DNA of 5,394 bases from Chitinophagaceae bacterium (GTDB lineage: Bacteria > Bacteroidota > Bacteroidia > Chitinophagales > Chitinophagaceae). Below, piece by piece: positions 1-5,394 of this stretch (its first letter is position 1; every line of letters begins with the position of its first letter). A program made the position numbers and the translations under genes. Below the pieces are notes generated by a model. The model searched no databases. It saw only the letters and a program-made list of their open reading frames with translations, and was not told the origin of the DNA. The stretch is taken from assembly GCA_008080615.1 (NCBI GenBank), contig VIKJ01000091.1:2516-7909 (forward strand), read 5' to 3'.

Positions 1-585
1 TGCTCCATAAATAAACATGGTAATATAAATGAGCATGCCACTGCCAAATCCTATTCCATATGAAAGTGCAGCATTACTCTCTTGCACAGTGTCCCCTTTT
101 TCTTCTAATGATTTTAATTCTGCAAACTGAGATTTTACTCGGATAGAATCTAATTGAGCTCGGTTAATACCAGCCGTTTGTAACATATTGTCTTCAATGG
201 CTGCATCAATTTGATCACTGATAGCATCTTCGGTGGTTAATCCTATTCTTTTTTTAGAACGGATGATATAGTTTGTTTTTTCGGTTCCCTCAAATTTGGG
301 AATGATTAATATATCAGTATATCCTTTATCTAAATAGTTTGTGGTATCTACCCCTTCCGCAAATTCAAAGTTGATGTATTTGGTATTTTTCAAATTGCCT
401 TTGAAAAATCCATTTTGATCTATTACTGCAATCTTATGGTCATCTTTTCCTTGAATGGCAAAATAAGTAGCGCCCACAAAAAATAACACCATTAAAATGG
501 GCATCAGCAAAGTGGTAAGCACAAAACGTTTATTCTTAACCCTACTTAGGTATTCTCTTTGTATAATGATTAATATCTTGTTCAT
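1..585 (-). CDS. ABC-2 type (NatB-like) transporter permease, N-terminal part, truncated by window edge
   Basis: Membrane subunit of an ABC exporter; the visible part is the first 195 residues and the gene runs off the left edge. The start is the ATG at 583-585, 3 nt after the stop of the ATPase gene, so the two are surely one operon. Residues 1-20 are a cytoplasmic basic segment (MNKILIIIQREY, then RVKNKR), typical of the NatB/YhaP group (COG1668). A first membrane helix spans about residues 21-44 (rich in L, V, F with an internal MP). A soluble extracytoplasmic domain of roughly 125 residues follows, and a second hydrophobic stretch starts near residue 173 (GIGFGSGM, then LIYITMF). The large soluble loop between helices 1 and 2 is the usual architecture of this family. 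Further helices should lie beyond the window. The substrate cannot be read from sequence; the Bacillus NatAB pair exports sodium, but many COG1668 members are uncharacterised. Confidence 0.88.
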   Translation of the reverse strand, partial: MNKILIIIQREYLSRVKNKRFVLTTLLMPILMVLFFVGATYFAIQGKDDHKIAVIDQNGFFKGNLKNTKYINFEFAEGVDTTNYLDKGYTDILIIPKFEGTEKTNYIIRSKKRIGLTTEDAISDQIDAAIEDNMLQTAGINRAQLDSIRVKSQFAELKSLEEKGDTVQESNAALSYGIGFGSGMLIYITMFIYGA

Positions 586-588
586 TGG

Positions 589-1521
589 TTAGTTTTTTTG
601 AAATGCTCTAGCAGTTGCATGTGTGCCCTCTACCAGGTCAATAAATATTTCATTTAAAGAAGGAAGTATTTCATTGAATGACTCAATATTGTGTTGCTTC
701 TGTAAAAAATAATTCAATACATCATTGCTTTTATAGCCATCTTCGATTTTTACAATCAACTCATTGGCTTTCTGATCAATTACATTAAAAGCATTGGAAG
801 CAGTATCCACAGGAAGTTCACTTAATTTAATACTGAATTTATTTTCTTTGAATTGTTGCTTTATATCGCCAACAGTTCCATCTAAAATTTTCTTTCCGAG
901 GTTTACCAAAACAATATGATCACAAATTTCTTCAACCTGCTCCATTCTATGGGTACTGAATATTACCGTACTACCTCTTTGTGCCAACCCATATATTTCA
1001 TCTTTAATTAAATTGGCATTCAATGGATCTAATCCACTAAAGGGTTCATCTAAAATAATCAGTTTGGGTTCGTGCAATACAGTTGTTACAAATTGTAATT
1101 TCTGGCTCATGCCCTTACTTAAGTCCTCTACTTTTTTGTTCCACCAGGTTTCCATTTCAAGTCTCTTAAACCAAAACTTGATTTTCTCCATAGCATCATG
1201 CTTGCTCAACCCTTTCAACTGTGCTAGGTACAATGCCTGCTCGCCAATTTTCATTTTTTTGTAAAGACCTCTTTCTTCGGGCATATACCCAATTTTAATG
1301 ATGTCTTCAATAGGATCAAATGCCCTGCCATCAAATTGAATATTACCGCTATCCGGATAAAAAATACCCGTAATCATTCTCAATAATGTTGTTTTACCTG
1401 CTCCGTTTGGGCCTAGTAAACCAAAAATGCTACCCTGCTCAATGGTGAAGCTGATATCATCAACTGCTTTTTGAGCTGCATAATGTTTTTTGAGATTTTC
1501 CAATGCTAAGATTGTACTCAT
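589..1521 (-). CDS. ABC transporter ATP-binding protein (NatA/YhaQ-like, COG4152 type)
   Basis: Cytoplasmic ATPase of 310 residues that would drive the permease encoded immediately downstream. Visible motifs in order: Walker A GPNGAGKTT at residues 37-45; a Q-loop region reading YMPEERGLY at 79-87, where the usual glutamine is replaced as in the COG4152/NatA-like group; ABC signature LSKGM at 134-138 (a variant of LSGGQ); Walker B LIILDEP at 154-160 with catalytic E159; D-loop SGLD at 162-165; and switch histidine H191 in STHRMEQ. All residues needed for ATP hydrolysis are present. After about residue 220 comes a C-terminal extension resembling DUF4162, which is common in exporter ATPases of this type. 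The ATG at 1519-1521 follows an A-rich leader, usual for Bacteroidota, and no clear Shine-Dalgarno is seen. The ATPase is first in the operon and the permease second. Substrate unknown; function as an exporter ATPase is secure. Confidence 0.95.
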   Translation of the reverse strand: MSTILALENLKKHYAAQKAVDDISFTIEQGSIFGLLGPNGAGKTTLLRMITGIFYPDSGNIQFDGRAFDPIEDIIKIGYMPEERGLYKKMKIGEQALYLAQLKGLSKHDAMEKIKFWFKRLEMETWWNKKVEDLSKGMSQKLQFVTTVLHEPKLIILDEPFSGLDPLNANLIKDEIYGLAQRGSTVIFSTHRMEQVEEICDHIVLVNLGKKILDGTVGDIKQQFKENKFSIKLSELPVDTASNAFNVIDQKANELIVKIEDGYKSNDVLNYFLQKQHNIESFNEILPSLNEIFIDLVEGTHATARAFQKN

Positions 1522-1546
1522 ATTTGTTTTTTGTTAATTGTTTAAT

Positions 1547-1562
1547 CTAATGAAAGCATTAG
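1547..1562. repeat. 16-bp inverted repeat CTAATG-AAAG-CATTAG, possible operator or leader hairpin
   Basis: The two 6-bp arms CTAATG and CATTAG are perfect reverse complements around a 4-nt AAAG centre. It lies 26 bp upstream of the ABC ATPase start codon and 79 bp upstream of the plus-strand start. That position suits either a repressor or activator site for the ABC operon or a small hairpin in its 5' leader. Arms this short in AT-rich DNA can arise by chance, so the regulatory reading is only an inference. Confidence 0.35.
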
Positions 1563-1607
1563 TTGCACCGTTCCCCAAAATATTACAGTGAAAGGTTAGG
1601 TTTATAC

Positions 1608-1615
1608 TAATTTCG
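1608..1615 (+). promoter_or_regulatory. Probable Bacteroidota -7 promoter element (TAATTTCG) for the secreted hydrolase gene
   Basis: TAATTTCG matches the Bacteroidota consensus TAnnTTTG at 7 of 8 positions. It lies 25 bp before the ATG at 1641, which predicts transcription starting near 1620 and a leader of about 20 nt. No good TTTG -33 box is seen at the usual distance. An AAAGGGA stretch at 1629-1635, 5 nt before the ATG, could serve as a weak ribosome binding site. Confidence 0.45.
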
Positions 1616-1640
1616 CCCGAAACTACACAAAAGGGAATAT

Positions 1641-2642
1641 ATGAAGTATTTTAAAAGATGGGGGGGATTGCTATTCTTAGCAATATCATTGCTAGGTTTA
1701 AGTAGTTGGGGGTTTTTGGTACATAAAACGGTACACCAAATAGCCGTTTATCAGTTGCCGGCCCAAATGACTCCTTTTTTTTATGGCAATATAAATCAAT
1801 TGGTATATGATGCACCTCGTGCAGATACCAGACGAAATACCGATAGTACGGAAGCTACCAAGCATTTTATAGATTTAGAAGCTTATGGTCCCAAATCTGC
1901 CTATAAAATGCCCTTCAATTGGGAAGATGCAAAGCGGTTGTATACAAAAGACAGCTTATTAAAATATGGCTATGTTCCGTATCATATTTTATTTATTAAA
2001 GACAAGTTAACAGCAGCTTTTCGTTCAAAAAATAAAGACAGTATTTTGTTTTACGCGGCAGATATAGGGCATTATATTGCCGATGCACATGTGCCCTTGC
2101 ACACTACCTTAAATTATGATGGACAATTGACCGATCAAAAAGGTATCCATAGCTTGTGGGAGTCCATGGTGCCCGAGATAGAAATTGGATCCTATAATTT
2201 ATATAGTAAACATAAAGCGCAGTATTTAAATAAACCAGCAGCTGCTATTTGGAAAGTAATCAGAAACTCAAATGAATTGTTGCCCAATGTATTAGCCAAA
2301 GAAAAATTGGTTTCATTGCAATTTACCGATGCGCAAAAATATCGAGTGCAAATAAGAAGGGGCAAAGAAGTTAAAAGCTATACTACTGCTTTTGCCAAAG
2401 CGTATGCTTTATCGTTAAAGAATACGATTAATATGCAGTTATTACATTCTGCAGAATTGATTGCCGATTTTTGGTACACCAGCTGGAAAGATGCGGGTAG
2501 CCCCGATTTAACTTCAATAACTAATTGGAATTTGGAAAAAGCTGCTGCTTACGACACTGAAATACAATTATATAAAGCCAATCAATTGCTGAAACAAAAT
2601 AAGTTACAAGCAAAAAAAGAAGACATTAAAGAAGGGCAATAA
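1641..2642 (+). CDS. Secreted zinc-dependent phospholipase C / S1-P1 nuclease family protein
   Basis: A 333-residue exported hydrolase with the trinuclear-zinc fold shared by bacterial phospholipase C and S1/P1 nucleases, probably acting on phosphodiesters in the periplasm or outside. A signal peptide is visible: basic start KYFKR, hydrophobic core at residues 8-20, and likely cleavage after S22, which would leave W23 as the new N-terminus. In this fold the mature N-terminal Trp is itself a zinc ligand. Candidate ligands in family order are W23, H28, D62, H75 (KHFIDLE), H144, D148 and H154 (in HYIADAHVPLH), and H170 and E174 (HSLWE). The W-to-H spacing of 5 is like P1 nuclease, whereas the final H-x3-E is like PLC, so substrate is left open. 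At about 311 mature residues it is longer than PLC (~245) or P1 (~270); the excess includes a Lys-rich tail from about residue 310. The 3' end overlaps the convergent dehydrogenase gene by 17 bp. Confidence 0.87.
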   Translation: MKYFKRWGGLLFLAISLLGLSSWGFLVHKTVHQIAVYQLPAQMTPFFYGNINQLVYDAPRADTRRNTDSTEATKHFIDLEAYGPKSAYKMPFNWEDAKRLYTKDSLLKYGYVPYHILFIKDKLTAAFRSKNKDSILFYAADIGHYIADAHVPLHTTLNYDGQLTDQKGIHSLWESMVPEIEIGSYNLYSKHKAQYLNKPAAAIWKVIRNSNELLPNVLAKEKLVSLQFTDAQKYRVQIRRGKEVKSYTTAFAKAYALSLKNTINMQLLHSAELIADFWYTSWKDAGSPDLTSITNWNLEKAAAYDTEIQLYKANQLLKQNKLQAKKEDIKEGQ

Positions 2643-4200
2643 GCTGGGCAATTTTTTGCCCATCCATAGCTGCACTTACAATTCCTCCTGCATAACCTGC
2701 GCCTTCCCCGCATGGGTATAGATTACTCAATTGAGGATGAGTTAATGTGTCTGCAGATCTTGGAATTCTTACAGGCGAAGAAGTTCTACTTTCTGTTGCC
2801 ACTACAACTGCTTCATTGGTAAAGTATCCGCGCATTTTTTTTCCAAAACTTTCAAATCCGCCTTGCAAACTTTTATAAACAAATGAGGGTAATACATTAC
2901 GTATATCTTGGGCTACAATGCCTGGCAAATAACTGCAACTAGGTAAACTAGCAGAAAATTTATTGTTACAAAAATCGGCCATTCTCACAGCCGGTGCTAC
3001 AAATTTACCGCCGCCTGCATTAAATGCTTTTTGTTCTATAGCTTGTTGAAATTGCATGAGCAATAGCGGCGATGAATCAATTGGTTTGCCCAATTGTTTA
3101 AAATAATTCAACGCATCGTTTTCGGATACTTGTACAACCATACCACTATTGGCGTATGGGTTGTTTCTTTTACTAGGGCTCCATCCATTTACAACCAATT
3201 CGCCGGGGTCTGTTGCTGCAGGTGCAATAATTCCACCAGGGCACATACAAAAACTAAATACACCCCTACCATTTATTTGTTCTACCAAGCTATAAGCTGC
3301 TGGAGGAAGGTCAGAATCCCTGATACTGCAATGGTATTGAGCTGCATCAATAATTTGTTGGGGATGTTCTATGCGAACTCCCAATGCAAAAGGTTTTGCT
3401 TCAATGGAAATATTTTTTTGATGAAGCAATTGAAAAATATCCCGTGCAGAATGACCTGTTGCTAATATATAAGCGTCTGCCTTAAATTTAGTTCCATCAG
3501 CCGTAATGATCGATTCAATTTGACCATTCATTACTTGCAGATCGGTTAATTTTTTTTCAAAATGAATCTCCCCTCCACAAGCAATCAATTGCTCACGCAT
3601 GGCAGTGATAATTTGAGGAAGTTTATTGGTGCCAATATGGGGATGGGATTGATATAAAATAGTTTCATCTGCCCCAAACTGATAAAATAACTGAAGTACC
3701 TTATCTATATTGCCACGTTTACTACTACGTGTATATAATTTGCCATCACTATAAGTGCCAGCACCTCCTTCCCCAAAACAATAGTTACTATCTGGGTTTA
3801 CAATTCCTGTTTTATTTAATTGTGCTAGGTCTCTTCTTCTAGATTTTACATCCTTACCTCTTTCAATGATGATGGGTTTAATTCCGTCTTCTATTAATTG
3901 AAGTGCTGCAAATAAACCAGCAGGTCCTGCTCCAATAATTATAACTGTTTTGGCAGCACGATGTACATTTTTGAAATGAACAAGCTCTTTTGAGCGAGGT
4001 ATCAATGGTTCATTGATAAAAGCTCTTACAGTTAGGTTAATCCAGGCTTGTTTGCTTCTGGCGTCAATGGATTTTTTAATAATTAAAATTCCATTAATAT
4101 TTTCTGGGCTTACTCCTGCAGATTGTGCAAGATAGGATTGAATGATTTGGGTTGAAGCGGCTTCATGGGGCTTCAATTTGAGCGTGTACTCTTTTTGCAT
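2626..4200 (-). CDS. FAD-dependent dehydrogenase/oxidoreductase, COG2509 family
   Basis: A 524-residue cytosolic flavoprotein. Residues 1-80 form an N-terminal domain typical of this family (start MQKEYTLKLKPHEA). A Rossmann FAD-binding segment follows, TVIIIGAGPAGLFAALQL at 85-102, with acidic E113 at the end of the second strand (IIIERG) placed to bind the adenosine ribose. Other landmarks are FGEGGAGTYSDGKLYTR at 142-158, a second flavin-contact motif ATGHSARD at 247-254, GVRIEHPQ at 274-281, a cysteine-bearing CMCPGG at 318-323, and the C-terminal FAD-closing motif CGEGAGYAGGI at 497-507. No membrane segment or signal peptide is seen. Members of this family are widespread but their substrate is mostly not established, so only a redox role is called. 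The gene lies 37 bp downstream of the DUF3127 gene on the same strand and may be co-transcribed; a poor -7 match (TACTTTTT, minus strand 4227-4220) could also serve it alone. Its stop overlaps the convergent hydrolase gene. Confidence 0.92.
   Translation of the reverse strand: MQKEYTLKLKPHEAASTQIIQSYLAQSAGVSPENINGILIIKKSIDARSKQAWINLTVRAFINEPLIPRSKELVHFKNVHRAAKTVIIIGAGPAGLFAALQLIEDGIKPIIIERGKDVKSRRRDLAQLNKTGIVNPDSNYCFGEGGAGTYSDGKLYTRSSKRGNIDKVLQLFYQFGADETILYQSHPHIGTNKLPQIITAMREQLIACGGEIHFEKKLTDLQVMNGQIESIITADGTKFKADAYILATGHSARDIFQLLHQKNISIEAKPFALGVRIEHPQQIIDAAQYHCSIRDSDLPPAAYSLVEQINGRGVFSFCMCPGGIIAPAATDPGELVVNGWSPSKRNNPYANSGMVVQVSENDALNYFKQLGKPIDSSPLLLMQFQQAIEQKAFNAGGGKFVAPAVRMADFCNNKFSASLPSCSYLPGIVAQDIRNVLPSFVYKSLQGGFESFGKKMRGYFTNEAVVVATESRTSSPVRIPRSADTLTHPQLSNLYPCGEGAGYAGGIVSAAMDGQKIAQLIALL
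2645..2662. terminator. Hairpin at the convergent gene junction, weak terminator candidate
   Basis: TGGGCAA at 2645-2651 and TTGCCCA at 2656-2662 form a perfect 7-bp stem with a TTTT loop, starting 2 nt after the stop codon of the plus-strand hydrolase gene. No T-run follows on the plus strand, so it is not a canonical intrinsic terminator. On the minus strand the stem lies inside the last codons of the dehydrogenase gene, and a run of seven T (positions 2612-2618) occurs about 27 nt beyond the stem, too far for a standard terminator. It could still slow polymerase or protect 3' ends. It may also be a chance product of the codons. Confidence 0.3.
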
Positions 4201-4237
4201 ACTGCTAGGTATTTATCCTAAAAAGTAATAGGGGTTT

Positions 4238-4615
4238 TTAAAAAGGGAGATCGTCCACTACATCTGCTGCAGGTGGAATATCGTTATAATTGCTAGAAGC
4301 AGGCATGTCCGCATCCCCTTGAAGCTTAAGGGTTTCCATTCGCCATGCATCTAAATTGGTAATATAGTTTTCTCTGCCATCTTTCATCCATTTGGTGCCC
4401 TTAATATTGAACATGACTTTTACCTCATCTCCTAAATTAAATCGATCGGGCATGGCTGTTTTATCTTGTACACATTGAAATTTAGCGTAATTGGTAATAG
4501 ATCTGCCGTTGATGTCTTCGGTTTTCTCAATTACAAATTCTCTGGTTTTAAAGGTTTCTGTACGTTGTACTATATCAAATTTGGCAATTAATTTTCCGGT
4601 GATTTCGTAACTCAT
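4238..4615 (-). CDS. DUF3127 domain protein with an SSB-like acidic C-terminal tip
   Basis: A 125-residue protein of the Bacteroidota DUF3127 family, whose function is not established. The body (residues 1-95: MSYEITGKLI, FKTREFVIEK, NYAKFQCVQDK, LGDEVKVMFNIKG, NYITNLDAWRME) alternates short strands in a way that fits a small OB-like beta-barrel. Residues 100-125 form a flexible acidic tail ending in DDLPF, which resembles the tip of single-stranded DNA-binding protein (DDDIPF in E. coli). The reading frame stays open upstream to an ATG at 4789. The start at 4615 is preferred because a perfect promoter -7 element lies at 4646-4639, inside the longer version, because that version would run across the start of the divergent lipoprotein gene, and because MSYEITGK is the expected family N-terminus. 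A role in DNA-binding processes is inference only. Confidence 0.85.
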   Translation of the reverse strand: MSYEITGKLIAKFDIVQRTETFKTREFVIEKTEDINGRSITNYAKFQCVQDKTAMPDRFNLGDEVKVMFNIKGTKWMKDGRENYITNLDAWRMETLKLQGDADMPASSNYNDIPPAADVVDDLPF

Positions 4616-4638
4616 TTTATCGTATATTATGTGATTGG

Positions 4639-4646
4639 CAAAAGTA
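4639..4646 (-). promoter_or_regulatory. Bacteroidota -7 promoter element (TACTTTTG) for the DUF3127 gene
   Basis: Read on the minus strand, TACTTTTG matches TAnnTTTG at every fixed position and ends 23 nt before the ATG at 4615. This predicts a leader of under 20 nt. The -33 box is poor: only a TTTTTAC stretch stands about 21 nt further upstream. The site decides the gene start, because it falls inside the longer reading frame. Confidence 0.6.
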
Positions 4647-4699
4647 GGGTTAATTACTGCTTTCTTTGTAAAAACTTCTTTTTGGATTGATAAATATTG

Positions 4700-4707
4700 T
4701 ACCTTTC
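4700..4707 (+). promoter_or_regulatory. Probable -7 promoter element (TACCTTTC) for the nucleotidase-like lipoprotein gene
   Basis: TACCTTTC matches TAnnTTTG at 7 of 8 positions and ends 20 nt before the ATG at 4728, similar in geometry to the other promoters proposed here. A TTTG occurs upstream at 4681-4684, but the 15-nt spacing is shorter than the roughly 19 nt expected, so the -33 assignment is doubtful. Confidence 0.4.
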
Positions 4708-4727
4708 TAAACGCACAAATTATATTC

Positions 4728-5394
4728 ATGTATCGTAAAGCCGGGTTGTTTAGTTTATTGATTTTTTTGTTTGCATGCAGTACTCCCAATCTGCCGCTTT
4801 CAATGAATTATAAAGGATATAGAATTACAAAACAAGCTAAGCCAGATACTGCACTAAGTAATTTATTGCAACCTTATTCGGTGCAAATAAATAGTACTAT
4901 GAATAAAGTGATTGGTTTTAGTAATACAACCATGTATAAAAAACAACCCGAAAGTATTTTGGGAAATTTTATGGCCGACTGTATTCAAAAAATGGCTGCA
5001 ATAAAATATGAAAAATCTGTTGATGTTGGCTTTATGAATCAAGGTGGAATTCGTGCCGAAATCAATAAAGGAAATATTACGCTTGGGAATATATATGAAT
5101 TAATGCCCTTTGATAATTTGGTTGTGATTCAACAAGTAAAAGGGGCAGACTTAGAGAAATTTATTCAGCATATTGCAGCTGATGGAGGATGGCCTATTTC
5201 GGCTAATTCATCTTTTAAAATAAAAGCAAAAAAAGCCATTGATATTGTAATTAATGGGAAGCCGTTAGATGTGAATGCAGTATATACGGTTTCCAATACA
5301 GATTATATCGCCAATGGCGGAAGCAATTCGGATATGTTTAAAGGTATTCCAATGCAGAATAAAGGCTATTTGTTAAGAGACGCATTGGTAGAAT
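4728..5394 (+). CDS. Lipoprotein with 5'-nucleotidase C-terminal domain only, truncated by window edge
   Basis: The first 222 residues of a gene that runs off the right edge. The N-terminus is a lipoprotein signal: YRK, a hydrophobic stretch at residues 6-16, then lipobox LFAC with C17 as the lipidated residue. About 30 residues later the 5'-nucleotidase C-terminal (substrate-binding) domain begins directly: ESILGNFMAD at 75-84, NQGGIRAEINKGNITLGNIY at 104-123, ELMPFDN at 124-130, and TDYIANGGSNSDMF at 191-204. The metallophosphoesterase catalytic domain that precedes this part in UshA and CD73 is absent, since only a short linker separates C17 from the domain. In Bacteroidota such half-proteins are often encoded next to a separate metallophosphatase gene, which would be expected just beyond the window. 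Compared with CD73/UshA, N104, R109 and F128 keep pocket residues, Y193 stands for a stacking Phe, and S199 replaces the ribose-binding Asp. Likely role is nucleotide binding or hydrolysis at the cell envelope together with a partner. Confidence 0.88.
   Translation, partial: MYRKAGLFSLLIFLFACSTPNLPLSMNYKGYRITKQAKPDTALSNLLQPYSVQINSTMNKVIGFSNTTMYKKQPESILGNFMADCIQKMAAIKYEKSVDVGFMNQGGIRAEINKGNITLGNIYELMPFDNLVVIQQVKGADLEKFIQHIAADGGWPISANSSFKIKAKKAIDIVINGKPLDVNAVYTVSNTDYIANGGSNSDMFKGIPMQNKGYLLRDALVE

Larger units (their letters stand above)
1522..1640. other. Divergent intergenic region between the ABC operon and the secreted hydrolase gene
   Basis: This 119-bp spacer must hold promoters for both flanking genes, which point away from each other. 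It contains a 16-bp inverted repeat nearer the ABC side and a probable -7 element for the plus-strand gene on the other side, each listed separately. A weaker candidate -7 for the minus-strand ABC operon is TATTTTGG, read on the minus strand at 1582-1575 (7 of 8 against TAnnTTTG if the last TTTG is read as TTGG). This would give a leader of roughly 45-50 nt that includes the inverted repeat. No -33 TTTG at proper spacing is evident for either direction. Confidence 0.6.
4616..4727. other. Divergent intergenic region between the DUF3127 gene and the nucleotidase-like lipoprotein gene
   Basis: A 112-bp AT-rich spacer between two divergently transcribed genes. It holds one perfect and one near-perfect Bacteroidota -7 element on opposite strands, listed separately, with 53 bp between them, so the two promoters need not overlap. 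No convincing operator palindrome or RNA gene is seen. The open frame crossing it on the minus strand is taken to be non-coding. Confidence 0.65.

Noticed and set aside
1013..1264. Plus-strand open frame of 83 codons
   Set aside because: It lies wholly antisense to the ABC ATPase gene, which has all family motifs. The product is a Cys/Ser/Leu-rich shadow translation with no recognisable domain.
3094..3465. Plus-strand open frame of 123 codons
   Set aside because: It is antisense to the dehydrogenase gene within well-conserved coding sequence and encodes a Cys-rich product without family resemblance or an upstream promoter.
4200..4211. Repeated GCTAGGT motif (near 1222, 1692, 3824 and 4203)
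   Set aside because: Three of the copies fall inside coding regions of unrelated genes in different frames and strands, with no regular spacing. The number is compatible with chance in AT-rich DNA.
4235..4244. TTTTTAAAAA palindrome at the end of the DUF3127 gene as a terminator
   Set aside because: It is A/T only, and the flanking G and C runs do not pair with each other, so no stable stem forms; it overlaps the stop codon region.
4616..4789. N-terminal extension of the DUF3127 gene to the ATG at 4789
   Set aside because: It spans a promoter element and the start of the divergent lipoprotein gene, and its translation does not look like part of the family.
1..5394. Mobile elements, CRISPR array, tRNA/rRNA genes or a defence island
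   Set aside because: No transposase or recombinase motifs, direct-repeat arrays, RNA gene structures or defence-domain proteins were seen. The genes look like ordinary Bacteroidota chromosomal genes.

Overview
The window looks like a core-type chromosomal segment from a Bacteroidota bacterium, plausibly of the Chitinophagaceae/Chitinophagales. This is inferred from three things: AT-rich DNA with A-rich leaders, -7 elements of the Bacteroidota form TAnnTTTG upstream of several genes, and a gene set common in that phylum (a DUF3127 protein, a COG2509-type flavoprotein, and a lipoprotein carrying only the C-terminal half of a 5'-nucleotidase). The lineage call is tentative; no RNA gene is present to fix it.

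Layout from left to right. Positions 1-585 (minus, cut by the window edge) encode the N-terminal part of an ABC-2/NatB-type permease. Positions 589-1521 (minus) encode its ATPase, and the two form an operon with a 3-nt gap. A 119-bp divergent spacer (1522-1640) with a 16-bp inverted repeat and probable promoters separates this operon from a plus-strand gene (1641-2642) for a secreted zinc-dependent enzyme of the phospholipase C / S1-P1 nuclease fold. That gene converges on, and overlaps by 17 bp, a minus-strand FAD-dependent dehydrogenase gene (2626-4200). Upstream of the dehydrogenase, 37 bp away and on the same strand, is a small DUF3127 gene (4238-4615). A second divergent spacer (4616-4727) carries the best promoter match of the window and leads to a plus-strand lipoprotein gene with a 5'-nucleotidase C-terminal domain (4728 to the window end, partial).

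Functionally the genes fall into unrelated small units: an exporter of unknown substrate, a secreted hydrolase, a DUF3127-flavoprotein pair that may be co-transcribed, and the first gene of a probable split nucleotidase locus. No mobile element, CRISPR array, tRNA, rRNA or convincing defence or biosynthetic system is visible. The most useful second looks are the SSB-like acidic C-terminal tip on the DUF3127 protein, the catalytic-domain-less nucleotidase lipoprotein with a changed substrate-pocket residue, the mixed P1/PLC metal-site signature of the secreted hydrolase, and the start-site correction of the DUF3127 gene supported by its promoter.
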